Below are positions 8,081 to 17,310 of a stretch of 64,000 nt of DNA, in pieces; the first letter of the stretch is position 1; the number at the start of each line of letters is the position of its first letter. Both the position numbers and the translations under genes were made by a program. The notes beneath the pieces are model-generated. The model was not told the DNA's origin, made no database searches, and was given only the letters and a program-made list of their open reading frames with translations. This DNA is from GCA-2683825 sp965662355 (GTDB lineage Bacteria; Planctomycetota; UBA1135; GCA-002686595): the NCBI GenBank assembly GCA_965662355.1, contig CBFIHP010000013.1:103960-167959 (forward strand), read 5' to 3'.

Positions 8081-9222
8081 TTATGCAAAGCAAAGAGATC
8101 TACCTGATCACAAAAGACGACAAAGTCAGATACCTCGTTGAAGACGCAATCGAGAGTCTCACTCATCTAGGCTTACAGGTCCATTCGGTTGCAAGCTTGG
8201 AAGAGTACACAGGCCAGACTGGTGGACTCACAGGCCTCGTCATTCTGGATATGGGCTCGGGTGCCTCTTTCAAGGAGCTTCAAGGGGTCCTACTCGGACA
8301 TGTTCGACCGCAGATCATCGCCCTGTGCCCCCACCTGGGTAAGTCCGACTTGCTCGAGGCCATGCGGGTAGGCATTCGTCGTTGCATCGAGATGAAGGAT
8401 GTCAGCCTCGAGCTGGTCCCTGCTTTGGAGCAGCTCTGGTCAGAACTTGAAGGGGAACCGTCGTTGAAGGGTGCGATCACAGCAATCTTCAGCTCTAGCG
8501 GAGGAGCCGGCTCTACGACTGTGGCACTAAATCTGGCCAAAGAGCTGAGCGCGGCCGGAGACGGAGAGACCCTGCTGATAGACCTCGATCTCAACCATGG
8601 GTCGCTCGCAACATACCTAGATCTCGACCCCCCCTTCGGAGTCTACGACCTGGTCAACCATCCGTCTGGAATGGATGAGGGACTGATACGCTCGACTGCC
8701 GTGGGCGAAGATGGGATCAAGTTGCTGGCCAGTTCGGCGAGATCAGACCCTTTGGCTTTGGAAGATCTACCGCCCTCGAGTCTCGCCAACCTTCTGGAGA
8801 CGGCAAAGAGAATCTACCCCAATACAGTCATCGACTGCTCTCGGCCTAGCCCTCAAACAGCAAGCCTCGTTAGCCAGGCGAGTGACTCAATCGTCTTGGT
8901 CATGGAGATGACCGTTGTGAGCGTCAGGAACACGAAGGCCCTGCTGAATGCGCTAGTCTCCCGCGGAGTCGCTCAGGAACAAATCCAAGTCATCTCGAAT
9001 CGCCATGGCGCCCGTTATGTGGAAGTCTCGAAGCAAGATGCAGCAAGGGCCTTGGACGTGAATCACATCTGGGAGATCCCGAACGACTTCCGGTTGATGG
9101 TCAAAGCCGCGAACCGTGGCTTGCTCATCGCCGACTACAGCCCCCGTTCCAGAGTCCGCAAGGCCTACCAGACTGTCGCCTCTGCTATCCAGAACATCAA
9201 TGGAACAGAGGCAGAGAGGTGA
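8077..9222 (+). CDS. cpaE: CpaE/TadZ-like pilus localisation ATPase
   Basis: The 381-residue protein combines a receiver-like N-terminal domain (residues 5-125, without a clear phospho-acceptor set) with a MinD/ParA-type ATPase domain from about residue 133. Its P-loop region reads SSSGGAGSTTVALNLA, lacking both the signature and the usual P-loop lysine, as is common in TadZ proteins. LLIDLDLNHGSLATYLDL matches the switch I/Walker A' part of the family. TadZ places the pilus machine at the cell pole. The ATG overlaps the cpaC stop, and the TGA overlaps the GTG of the next gene. Confidence 0.9.
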   Translation: MIMQSKEIYLITKDDKVRYLVEDAIESLTHLGLQVHSVASLEEYTGQTGGLTGLVILDMGSGASFKELQGVLLGHVRPQIIALCPHLGKSDLLEAMRVGIRRCIEMKDVSLELVPALEQLWSELEGEPSLKGAITAIFSSSGGAGSTTVALNLAKELSAAGDGETLLIDLDLNHGSLATYLDLDPPFGVYDLVNHPSGMDEGLIRSTAVGEDGIKLLASSARSDPLALEDLPPSSLANLLETAKRIYPNTVIDCSRPSPQTASLVSQASDSIVLVMEMTVVSVRNTKALLNALVSRGVAQEQIQVISNRHGARYVEVSKQDAARALDVNHIWEIPNDFRLMVKAANRGLLIADYSPRSRVRKAYQTVASAIQNINGTEAER

Positions 9223-10517
9223 AGGCGATACCCTTCAAACTAGAATCTGAGAGCGCGCATGGAGCCCTAAAAAAGCGGGTTCAATCCCGCCTCATGCAAT
9301 CGCTGGACCTTGCACAGGCACAGCGGCTGCCGGAGACTCAACTTCGCGCCGAGTGCTTTCGAGAGGCCGATCGCCTTATCGGCGCGGAGCAAGCCCCTCT
9401 CACAAACAGCGAGAAACGCCTTCTCGTCCAAGAGGTGCTCGATGACATCTTTGGCTTGGGCCCCATCGAGCCTCTGCTCAGAGACCTTGAAATCAGTGAC
9501 ATCCTGATCAACGGCCCAAATTCCGTCTATGTCGAAAGACAGGGCCGTCTTGAAAGAGTAGCGGTGTCCTTCCGGGATGATCACCACTTGATCAACATCA
9601 TCACGAGAATCGCTAATAAGGTTGGGCGAAGAATCGACGAGAGCACGCCGATGCTGGATGCACGCCTACAAGACGGGTCACGCGTCAACGCGATCATACC
9701 GCCGTTATCGCTGAATGGCGCCTGCTTGAGCATCCGCCGATTCGTCGGAACGGATATTGGAATCGATGATCTCATCAAGTTCGAAAGCATGGACGCCCGC
9801 ATGGGCGAGCTCTTGCAAGCTGCAGTGCGCGCAAAACTCAATGTGGTGATTTCCGGTGGGGCGGGATCTGGCAAAACGACCCTACTCAATGCCCTGTCGG
9901 GGCACATACCGGAAGGAGAGCGGATCGTCACAATCGAAGACACGGCTGAACTACGGATACAGCGTGACCATGTCGTCTGCCTGGAGACGAGACCTCCCAA
10001 CATTGAGGGACAAGGCGCGGTAGCGCAAAGAGACTTGCTCAAGAACTGCCTTCGGATGCGCCCCGATCGGATCATCATCGGCGAGGTCCGAGGAGACGAG
10101 GCTCTCGACATGTTGCAGGCCATGAATACGGGGCACGAAGGTTCGATGACCACGATTCACGCCAATACCGTGCAAGACGCGACGGGCAGATTGCTCAACA
10201 TGGTCAAGCTATCTGGAATCGAGTACCCAACACAGGTCATCCGCGAGCAGATCGCTAGTACTCTCGACGTGATCGTTCAACTCTCACGCACTACCGGCGG
10301 TAAACGGAAGATCATGTCCATCTCGGAAGTTGACGGCATGGACGGTTCGCGAGTGCGAGTGCGAGACATCTTCGCCTTCCGACAACGTGGCATTGACGAT
10401 CGAGGGAACGCACACGGATCTTTCGCAGCTACCGGAAGAAAGCCCGCCTTCTACCTGAAGATGGAAACCGAAGGGGTCGCACCCTCCCCGACGCTTTTCG
10501 AACCAGACAGGCAGTGA
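9219..10517 (+). CDS. cpaF: Tad secretion ATPase CpaF/TadA
   Basis: The 432-residue product is the hexameric motor of the Tad system, a cytoplasmic type II/IV secretion ATPase. The Walker A motif GGAGSGKTT is at residues 213-221. Walker B lies in RIIIGEVRGDEALDML (about 285-300), and TIHANT at about 312-317 is the His box. The N-terminal helical domain (1-100) is typical of CpaF. The start is a GTG overlapping the cpaE stop (GTGA). TadB and TadC, the inner-membrane platform it acts on, follow directly. Confidence 0.95.
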   Translation: MKAIPFKLESESAHGALKKRVQSRLMQSLDLAQAQRLPETQLRAECFREADRLIGAEQAPLTNSEKRLLVQEVLDDIFGLGPIEPLLRDLEISDILINGPNSVYVERQGRLERVAVSFRDDHHLINIITRIANKVGRRIDESTPMLDARLQDGSRVNAIIPPLSLNGACLSIRRFVGTDIGIDDLIKFESMDARMGELLQAAVRAKLNVVISGGAGSGKTTLLNALSGHIPEGERIVTIEDTAELRIQRDHVVCLETRPPNIEGQGAVAQRDLLKNCLRMRPDRIIIGEVRGDEALDMLQAMNTGHEGSMTTIHANTVQDATGRLLNMVKLSGIEYPTQVIREQIASTLDVIVQLSRTTGGKRKIMSISEVDGMDGSRVRVRDIFAFRQRGIDDRGNAHGSFAATGRKPAFYLKMETEGVAPSPTLFEPDRQ

Positions 10518-10527
10518 GGATAAGAGC

Positions 10528-11508
10528 ATGCAATGGATCCAAGACTCCCAAGTACTTCTGGTACTGTCCTCCTTCTTCTTAGTCTTTTCCTGCTGGCTCG
10601 GTTTTCTCCTCTTCCTCATGCAACGAAGAGGGCAGGAGCGAGACATGATCGTAGGTCGGCTCTCCATTCGTCCGAGTGTGGGCTCATCCGTTAGTGCTTT
10701 GCGTCTCTGGCAAGAGACCGAAACCGCGAACAAGCAGCGGCCGCGAGGGGTATGGAGCAAGATCGAGACTAAGCTCCTAGAGGCCAACCTGAGTATCTCA
10801 GCCGGGCTACTCGTTACGGGAGTGTTTGTAGTTGGAATACTCGCTGTCTCTCTTCTGGTGCTCCTCTTTGGCCAGAGTATTCCCATCTCCGTATTACTGG
10901 TCAGCATTTTCACTCCCCTCCTGCCTTTCTTTTACGTCCAAGCGAGGATTTCAAAAAAGAAGCAGGCGATTGAAGTACAGCTGATCGAGGCATTGGAAAT
11001 GTCTGTGAGAGCACTCCGGGCAGGCCACCCTCTAGTGGGAGCCTTCGAGCTAGTCGCCGCGGAGGTTCCGGCCCCACTGGGAGAGTCCTTCGCCAGGATT
11101 TGCCAGAAGAACGCGATGGGGACTCCCCTCGAGCAGTGCCTGACGGAAGAGGAAGCCGAGCTGCGGCAGAGGGACTTCAGCTTCTTCGCATCGGCCGTGG
11201 TCCTCAATTCACAGTTCGGAGGAAACGTCGCCGTTGTGCTCGAAAAGGCCGCTCGCATCATTCGTTCCAGACAGCGTTCTGCAAAGAAATTCAGGGGGCT
11301 CCTTGCTCAAACGCAATACAGCAAGAGGATCCTCTTGTTCCTGCCTCCTATGATGTACGTCCTGCTAAGCGTCATGGACCCAACGTACATGGCTCCCTTC
11401 CATCAAGAGGCGTTGGGATCCATCCTCTTCTTTCTCTCTTGGGGCCTGCTCGGCCTCGGCTGGGCCGTCATGACTCGGATGGCCCAAACTGTCGGGGAGG
11501 TCGGCTGA
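10528..11508 (+). CDS. tadB: Tad inner-membrane platform protein TadB
   Basis: The 326-residue membrane protein has N-terminal hydrophobic segments (about 10-30, 92-112, 115-135) and a type II secretion F-domain. That domain carries EALEMSVRALRAGHPLVGAF and the region GTPLEQCLTE...FFASAVVLNSQFGGNVAVVLE. Two C-terminal membrane segments follow. TadB and TadC form the platform that couples the ATPase to pilin extraction. The gene follows cpaF by ten bases, and its TGA overlaps the ATG of tadC. Confidence 0.92.
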   Translation: MQWIQDSQVLLVLSSFFLVFSCWLGFLLFLMQRRGQERDMIVGRLSIRPSVGSSVSALRLWQETETANKQRPRGVWSKIETKLLEANLSISAGLLVTGVFVVGILAVSLLVLLFGQSIPISVLLVSIFTPLLPFFYVQARISKKKQAIEVQLIEALEMSVRALRAGHPLVGAFELVAAEVPAPLGESFARICQKNAMGTPLEQCLTEEEAELRQRDFSFFASAVVLNSQFGGNVAVVLEKAARIIRSRQRSAKKFRGLLAQTQYSKRILLFLPPMMYVLLSVMDPTYMAPFHQEALGSILFFLSWGLLGLGWAVMTRMAQTVGEVG

Positions 11509-12416
11509 TGGATGCGCAGTCAATCGCTCTCCTAGCCTGCCTTGTTGTAGTCTTGCTGTGCACGTCCAGTGTGTGCTTGATGATGCTCCGACAATCCGCC
11601 GAAAGCAGAGTGATACTTCAAAGGCTGAGCGGCGAGAAAAAGGCAGTTCCAATTGAAGCTCGTGAGAATCTGCTGGGAGAATTCGGGCTGCTTCGATGGA
11701 TCGGCTCTCGGCTATCTACAAAGAAGGGCGGCCCAGCAATCCGGCAAAGTCTGTTGCAGGCCGGGATCTATGGGACAAACGCAGGAGCGATCTACATCGG
11801 AGCCAAGGTCACGTTACTCCTTTTCTCCGTCGCTGTAGTCGGAGCTGTCCTGAGCTTCGTTCCGCTGAGCCCAGTGTGGGGAAGCTATCTCTCATTGTTC
11901 TTAGTCGGCTTCTTCTTCTTCCTTCCGAATATGTACCTTGCCAGGAAGAAGAGGGACAGAATGCACAGGGTCCGCGCGGCCCTTCCCTCCGCTATTGACC
12001 TCGTTGAGATCTGCGTTGACGCCGGAATGTCGCTGGACACGGCATGGAAGAACGTAGGCGAAGAGATCGGCCGGATCGACAAGTTGCTCAGTGTCGAAAT
12101 GCGCCTTACTCAGCTCGAGCGGAGTATCGGCGTCCCCAAGGATGAGGCGATGAGGCGCATGTCAGAACGAACGCAAGTCAAAGAGATCGCTGCCTTCTCC
12201 ACGCTGCTGGCTCAGGCCGATCGTTTTGGTTCGAGCATCTCATCGGCTCTACGGACCTTCACGGAAACCTTGCGAGACAAAGACGCAACCCAAGCCGAAG
12301 AAGCCGCCCAGAAAATGGCCGTCAAGATGCTCTTTCCAATGGTCATCTTCATCTTTCCCTCTCTCCTTCTGATCACGATGGGCCCAGCCATGCTGAACCT
12401 CGCCAAGAACCTATGA
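11508..12416 (+). CDS. tadC: Tad inner-membrane platform protein TadC
   Basis: The 302-residue protein is paralogous to TadB: an N-terminal membrane segment, two central segments (SVAVVGAVLSFVPLS and SLFLVGFFFFLPNMYLA), the F-domain (ALPSAIDLVEICVDAGMSLDTAW) and a C-terminal segment (LFPMVIFIFPSLLLITMGPA). The start ATG at 11508 overlaps the tadB stop. A longer frame from 11100 is only a shadow over tadB. The TGA overlaps the next start. Confidence 0.92.
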   Translation: MDAQSIALLACLVVVLLCTSSVCLMMLRQSAESRVILQRLSGEKKAVPIEARENLLGEFGLLRWIGSRLSTKKGGPAIRQSLLQAGIYGTNAGAIYIGAKVTLLLFSVAVVGAVLSFVPLSPVWGSYLSLFLVGFFFFLPNMYLARKKRDRMHRVRAALPSAIDLVEICVDAGMSLDTAWKNVGEEIGRIDKLLSVEMRLTQLERSIGVPKDEAMRRMSERTQVKEIAAFSTLLAQADRFGSSISSALRTFTETLRDKDATQAEEAAQKMAVKMLFPMVIFIFPSLLLITMGPAMLNLAKNL

Positions 12417-12979
12417 AATCCTCCGTACTGACCCCCTCCATTCACACGGTGATGACCATCGCCATCTTTCTGTTCTTGGCATCTTGTTCTACTCCACAGG
12501 GGAATGTCGGTCCTTTGGGTGCCTCCAATATGTGGGTCGGCGCTGCCTACCGTCAGGAAGCACGCGATGAAGCCATCCTCATCCGGAGATCGGTCCACAA
12601 CTATCATTTTCGTTCCGGATCGGCGGAGCTCAATCCTCTAGGTCAGCGCGATCTGAATGTCCTAGTAGAAGATCTCCGCACGAATCGCTATCCCATCAAC
12701 CTGGTCAAGAGCGGGAGGGATCAAGAGCTGACTAATACGAGGCTCAGCTCCTTGGAAGCGTACTTGCGAGACAATGGCATCCAGGATCCATCGCCCCTCG
12801 TGCGTGTGGGACTGCCGGGGGGGCCCGGAATGTCCTGGCGTACTGCCCAGAGGTTGGCTCAGAGTGGTTCCCCAAGCACAAGCACAGGGCCAGGCTTGAA
12901 GAGCTCATTGGCTGCAACTCCCACCCAGCCGCCGCCTTCTATCGCTGGCCGCGGGAGTAGCGAGAGGGTAACTGAGTGA
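12413..12979 (+). CDS. small lipoprotein of the tad operon (CpaD-like or OmpA-like)
   Basis: The 188-residue product has a signal sequence with the lipobox LASC near residue 25. A domain of about 90 residues follows, with FRSGSAELNPLGQRDLNVLV and LTNTRLSSLEAYLRDNGI. That pattern recalls CpaD/OmpA-type proteins, where a chain of small repeats orders a series of helices, but the match is weak. The last 40 residues are Ser/Pro rich and probably disordered. Its position after tadC and its lipid anchor suggest an outer-membrane helper for the CpaC secretin. It overlaps the genes on both sides by a few bases, so it belongs to the same transcript. Confidence 0.7.
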   Translation: MKSSVLTPSIHTVMTIAIFLFLASCSTPQGNVGPLGASNMWVGAAYRQEARDEAILIRRSVHNYHFRSGSAELNPLGQRDLNVLVEDLRTNRYPINLVKSGRDQELTNTRLSSLEAYLRDNGIQDPSPLVRVGLPGGPGMSWRTAQRLAQSGSPSTSTGPGLKSSLAATPTQPPPSIAGRGSSERVTE

Positions 12980-13632
12980 TGGTTAGCTCACTCAGAGAAG
13001 CCATGCTGTTCTTGTCCATGGCACTCCTTGCAACGTGCCTCGCAGGATGTGCAGGTATGGAAAACGAAGACCCTTGGAACGAGGTCGGACCGGATGGCGA
13101 GCGGATTCCCACGCCCAAGACGTTGATGGTGACCGCAAGAATTCTTGCGAAGCGGGGCAACAGTGCCCAAGCCGAGCGCGTCCTGGAGCATCTCGCCGAG
13201 TTACACCCGAACTACGTCCCGGCTTACAACGAGCTAGCCATGCTCCATCTCCGAGACGAGGACCCTGGTGCTGCCCGCCGTGCTCTGGAGCGCGGGCTTC
13301 AAGTAGCTCCGGAGGACTCGGTTATCATGAATAATCTAGGGGTGCTGAGCCTCATGGAGGCTCGCTACGAGGAAGCCGCCGAGCAGTTCGAGACGCTAGC
13401 GGAGACCCTACCTCGAGATGGCGTTGTCGAATGTAATTTGGCGTTGTCGCTCGGGTTGTTGGGAGAGATTGAAAGCGCAAAGAATCACTATCGCAATCAT
13501 CTCACCATAGAGAAGACTCGAAACAATCTCGATGTCATTGAGCGAGCTCGACAGAGCCTGGGCGAAAGGCAATCCGCTCCGCCATTCCCAGCTAGCAGCG
13601 CGGGCGAGACCGTCTTTCTTGGGGACTCGTAG
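12979..13632 (+). CDS. tadD: TadD-like TPR lipoprotein
   Basis: The 217-residue product has a signal sequence with the lipobox LAGC and then three to four TPR units (residues about 50-190; for example AERVLEHLAELHPNYVPAYN and ARRALERGLQVAPEDSVIMN). TadD is the TPR lipoprotein needed for Tad pilus assembly at the outer membrane. The ATG at 12979 overlaps the stop of the previous gene (TGATG); a GTG one codon earlier is possible. It is the last gene of the operon, since a perfect hairpin lies 170 bases downstream and the next gene is convergent. Confidence 0.85.
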   Translation: MVSSLREAMLFLSMALLATCLAGCAGMENEDPWNEVGPDGERIPTPKTLMVTARILAKRGNSAQAERVLEHLAELHPNYVPAYNELAMLHLRDEDPGAARRALERGLQVAPEDSVIMNNLGVLSLMEARYEEAAEQFETLAETLPRDGVVECNLALSLGLLGEIESAKNHYRNHLTIEKTRNNLDVIERARQSLGERQSAPPFPASSAGETVFLGDS

Positions 13633-13720
13633 CCCGTGCTGCGGATTGGCCAATTTCTGAGCCCCGAGACCTCTATGCTCTCTGCTCTGCAGACAGACTT
13701 CGGCCGAGAGGGGCGATCAC

Positions 13721-13760
13721 CCACCGACCAGGTAGGCCGTCCACCGACCAGGTAGGCCGT
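13721..13760. repeat. 20-bp perfect tandem duplication
   Basis: The unit CCACCGACCAGGTAGGCCGT is present twice in a row in the gap between the tad operon and the convergent SdrD-B gene. No function is suggested. Confidence 0.9.
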
Positions 13761-13801
13761 CGCCATTCACGGCACGACCCTGGCGGGCGCCAAGGGAACC
13801 T

Positions 13802-13833
13802 CTGGACGGACGGCCTCTCGGCCGTCCGTCCAG
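13802..13833. terminator. bidirectional terminator hairpin
   Basis: A perfect 14-base-pair stem with a TCTC loop lies between two convergent genes (tadD and the SdrD-B gene). It can serve both, although no long U-tract follows on either side. Confidence 0.75.
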
Positions 13834-13852
13834 TACGCTCTCCGCGAAGGAC

Positions 13853-16800
13853 CTACTCTGCGATGAAGCCCTCGAGTAGCAAGCTCCCGAACTGGTTGCC
13901 CAGCTCGAGCGGTTGCGAGCACGAGGTATGGAACTCGATCGATTGCAGAGTGTTGCCCAATAAATCGGTGATGTGCACGAACGTCGCCGCCTTCAAGCGA
14001 GTCTGCCCAGCATTGGTGGCGTCGATTTCGAACGTCGTGTTGAGGTTGACGTCCCCGGAGAACCAGACCAGAGCTCCACCGTCGTTGGGATCTTCTTTGT
14101 CGGTCGCGAGAACCTGCACGATGGGTGCGAAGGCTGGATCTCCGTCACAATTGACCTTGTCCGGATCCTGCGTGTGGCTTGTGAATGAACAATCCTGGCC
14201 GGTGTAGCGCATCGTCAGGATCTTGGGCTTGCCGGCATCGCACAGGTCGTCGGAAAGACCGGGACCGCCGCAAGACAGGAGCAATGCAGAACCGAACTGG
14301 TTGCCCGTCATGAGCGGCTGGGAACAGGACGTGTGGAACTCGATCGACTGCAGCGGATCGCCCTGCAAGCTAGTGATGTGCAGGAACGTCTTGGCCTTTA
14401 GCTTGTCTTGGCCATCGTTCGCAGCGTCGATGACAAAGGTGGAATCTAGATCGACGTCACCGTCGAACCAGATCTTGGCCTTGTTGTCGTTCGGGTTCTC
14501 CTTGTCAGTCGCGAGGAGGTGTATCGTCGGCGCGAAAGCGGGGTCGCCATCGCAGTTGACTTTGTCCGGATCCTGCGAGTGGACGGTCGCCGAGCAATCC
14601 TCACCGGTGTACATCATGGTCAGACTTGCAGGCCCTCCGTTCGCGCAGCAGTCCGCGGGGATGCTGAAACAGAAGTCCGCGTCCAGGAAGGACTCACCGC
14701 CACCCAGAGCGAAGGCGATTGTCAACGGGCAGGGCCCGGGGACCTTGTCCGGCGGGCCGGTCGAAACATCGACCGAGGCCTCGCACATTCCTGCGGGGAC
14801 ATTGGTGAACAGGTAGTGCCCGTCCACGTCCGTCACGGCCATGAAAACGAGATCATCCATGTTGCCGAGCACCCCGTCCGGGCCTGAGCACGTCAGCGTG
14901 ACGACGACGCCCATGATGCCGGGCTCGCCGGGATCCTGAATGCCGTTCGAGTTGATGTCACAGAAGACCGTGTCCCCGACCTCTCCCGGAGGCGCGTTGA
15001 AGCAGAAGTCCGCATCCAGGAAGGACTGGCCAGCTTGCAAGTCGACTGCAACCGTCGTCGGGCAGACGCCGGGAACCTTGTCGGGGGGAGCGGTCGAGGA
15101 GTCGACCATGACTTCACAATCGCCGGGGGGGATGTTCTCGAACAGGTAATGTCCGTCTGCATCCGTCGTCTGGCTGTCGGTGTAGTCGTCGGCCGTTCCC
15201 AGCATGCCGTCGGGCCCCGCGCAAGTGAGATTGACGGTGACGCCCTCGATTCCCGGCTCGCCAGGGGACTGCATTCCGTCCAGGTCGGGGTCACAGAAAA
15301 CCGTGTCCCCGATCTGTCCGGGAGTGATGAAACAGAAGTCCGCGTCCAGATAGGATTCCGCCGGGCCCAGGTTGATGCTGAAGGAATCCGGGCATAGCCC
15401 CGGAACCTTGCCCGCCGGAGTCGTGGCGGGATCCAACGTCACCGTACAGAGGTCGGCGAGAATGTTCTCGAAGAGATAGTGGCCGTCCGCATCGGTGACC
15501 TGGGAGTCGAGGATGTCGTCTCCCGTTCCCAGTATCCCATCGGGACCCGCACAGGTCAGCAGGACCGTCACGCCGGGGATGCCCGGCTCGTCCGGATCCT
15601 GGAAGCCGTCGTTGTCGATGTCGCAGAACACCGTGTCTCCGATTTCACCCGGAGAGATGAAGCAGAAGTCCGCGTCGAGGAAGGAGTCGGCCGGGCCCAA
15701 GACGACCGTGTAGGTCACCGGGCATTGACCGGTTACTTTGCCATCCGGCGCAGTCGATTCGTCGACGTCCACACGGCACTCGTCCGGCACCAAGTCCGTG
15801 AAAAGGTAGTTGCCGTTGGCGTCGGTGACTTGGCTGTCGGTGTAGTCATCGGCGGTGTCGAGCAAACCGTCGTCGCCGGCACACGTCAGGTTGACGGTGA
15901 CGCCGGGGATTCCCGGCTCACCCGGATCCTGCATGCCGTCATCGTCGAGGTCACAGAAGACCGTGTCGCCGATCTCGGCCACGTTGATGAAGCAGAAATC
16001 GGCATCGAGAAAGATCTCGCCGGACTCGAGATCCACCGCGAGCGGAGTCGGGCAGCGACCGAGGACCTTGTCAGGAGGTGCGCTCGAGGCGACGACACCG
16101 ACCTGGCACGGGCCCGGAGGCACGCAGAAAAGGTAGTTGCCATTCGCGTCGGTGTCCTGGGTCTCGACGATGTCGTCCGCGGTGCCGATCACGCCATCGT
16201 GGCCCGCGCAGATGGCTTCGACGGTGACGCCGGGGAGACCGGGGTCATCGGGATCCTGGATCCCGTTGTCGTTGTTGTCGCAGAAGACCGTGTCACCGAT
16301 CTTGGCCCGTTGGCGCTCGAAATCGATGTTGTCGATCGCTCCGGAACCGTTGAGGATGACGCGCATACCCCAGATGCCATCGATGGCTCCGAACACCATC
16401 TTCGTGACGCCGTTATTGCCGGTGATGGGTACGGGCAGAGCGTCGATCAGAACGTCGTTCTCGTCGAAGAGCTGCACGGTCGGCATCAACCTGTCGTCAT
16501 CGACATCCAGAATAGTGAAGCCGTGAATCGTCACCGGCGCGACGGCCGTGAAGTCGAATTCCAAAAGCCCCCCGAAGGCATCCGCGTCGTCGGGGTCATC
16601 GACAAGTCCGTCCATGTCCGTGTCGACGCGATCCTCGGCGATGATGAGCACGTGCCCCAGGGGAGCCACGTTCTGAAAGGGCATCCCGAACTCCCCACCG
16701 ACCCCGATCCCCGGCCCGAAGGAGGTCTCGTTCGGAGTCCCGAGGTCGAAGTCATTCCCGCTTGGATTGCCGGAATCGAAGATGACGGCCGCGTTCAGGG

Positions 16801-17038
16801 GGAAGATGTCCGGGTTGAATCCGGAGATCAGGACGGGGCCAGTTCCCAGGTTGCTGAAAACCGTGGAAACGACCGTGCCGGGGGCCAGGTTCTCGAACCC
16901 GATGAACTCGGCCACGTGCTTCGGAAGTCGGCCGCCAGGCTGCTTGTTTGTCTTGCCTGGTCGAACCTGGGCTGAAGCCGTAAGGGACAGGGAAAGGGAC
17001 ACGAACAGCAGGGTGATGAGCCTTGCATGGCGCTTCAT
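13853..17038 (-). CDS. secreted SdrD-B repeat protein
   Basis: The 1061-residue protein starts at the ATG at 17038, with GGAG upstream and a signal peptide ending near ASAQ. Residues about 25-240 form a domain with DSGNPSGNDFDLGTP, DPDDADAFGG and a closing GSGAIDNIDF. Five SdrD-B (Cna-B-like) units of about 115 residues follow, each beginning IGDTVFCD or VGDTVFCD with a DxDxDG calcium-type loop and ending LDADFCF. Two C-terminal units of about 110 residues share QDPDKVNCDGDPAFAP and SIEFHTSCSQPL. SdrD-B folds are rigid calcium-binding spacers in surface adhesins, so an exported structural or adhesive role is likely. No sorting motif or membrane anchor is visible at the C-terminus. A damaged paralogue lies at 54697. 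Confidence 0.88.
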   Translation of the reverse strand: MKRHARLITLLFVSLSLSLTASAQVRPGKTNKQPGGRLPKHVAEFIGFENLAPGTVVSTVFSNLGTGPVLISGFNPDIFPLNAAVIFDSGNPSGNDFDLGTPNETSFGPGIGVGGEFGMPFQNVAPLGHVLIIAEDRVDTDMDGLVDDPDDADAFGGLLEFDFTAVAPVTIHGFTILDVDDDRLMPTVQLFDENDVLIDALPVPITGNNGVTKMVFGAIDGIWGMRVILNGSGAIDNIDFERQRAKIGDTVFCDNNDNGIQDPDDPGLPGVTVEAICAGHDGVIGTADDIVETQDTDANGNYLFCVPPGPCQVGVVASSAPPDKVLGRCPTPLAVDLESGEIFLDADFCFINVAEIGDTVFCDLDDDGMQDPGEPGIPGVTVNLTCAGDDGLLDTADDYTDSQVTDANGNYLFTDLVPDECRVDVDESTAPDGKVTGQCPVTYTVVLGPADSFLDADFCFISPGEIGDTVFCDIDNDGFQDPDEPGIPGVTVLLTCAGPDGILGTGDDILDSQVTDADGHYLFENILADLCTVTLDPATTPAGKVPGLCPDSFSINLGPAESYLDADFCFITPGQIGDTVFCDPDLDGMQSPGEPGIEGVTVNLTCAGPDGMLGTADDYTDSQTTDADGHYLFENIPPGDCEVMVDSSTAPPDKVPGVCPTTVAVDLQAGQSFLDADFCFNAPPGEVGDTVFCDINSNGIQDPGEPGIMGVVVTLTCSGPDGVLGNMDDLVFMAVTDVDGHYLFTNVPAGMCEASVDVSTGPPDKVPGPCPLTIAFALGGGESFLDADFCFSIPADCCANGGPASLTMMYTGEDCSATVHSQDPDKVNCDGDPAFAPTIHLLATDKENPNDNKAKIWFDGDVDLDSTFVIDAANDGQDKLKAKTFLHITSLQGDPLQSIEFHTSCSQPLMTGNQFGSALLLSCGGPGLSDDLCDAGKPKILTMRYTGQDCSFTSHTQDPDKVNCDGDPAFAPIVQVLATDKEDPNDGGALVWFSGDVNLNTTFEIDATNAGQTRLKAATFVHITDLLGNTLQSIEFHTSCSQPLELGNQFGSLLLEGFIAE

Positions 17039-17182
17039 TCGTTTCTCCTCAGGTGGATGGATTGCGCCCTGCACACCTCCCCTCCCCTGATTCCAGAGCA
17101 TTCGAACCGGAGCGCCTACGGAACAGCCAATGCTGACGCGGAGGCGAAAGGGGGGGGGGGCCCGCAGAAGCACCGGTCAGAT

Positions 17183-17210
17183 CCTAGCGGGCTTTTGCCA
17201 TACCGCTAGG
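17183..17210. terminator. inverted repeat downstream of the fusion gene at 17311
   Basis: CCTAGCGG (17183-17190) and CCGCTAGG (17203-17210) form a perfect 8-bp stem beyond the stop of the minus-strand gene. A short AT-rich loop separates the arms. Confidence 0.4.
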
Positions 17211-17310
17211 CGAGGTTCGGGAACTTCGGGTCGACATCGAAGACGCAAGTGCGCACTACATCGTAGATCGCGGGCATGAATTCGACCCTCGAGCAGGAGC
17301 AACCTGATCT

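Noticed and set aside
15479..16975. 498-codon plus-strand frame over the SdrD-B gene
   Set aside because: It is a shadow of the repeats on the other strand, as the proper SdrD-B motifs and signal peptide are on the minus strand.
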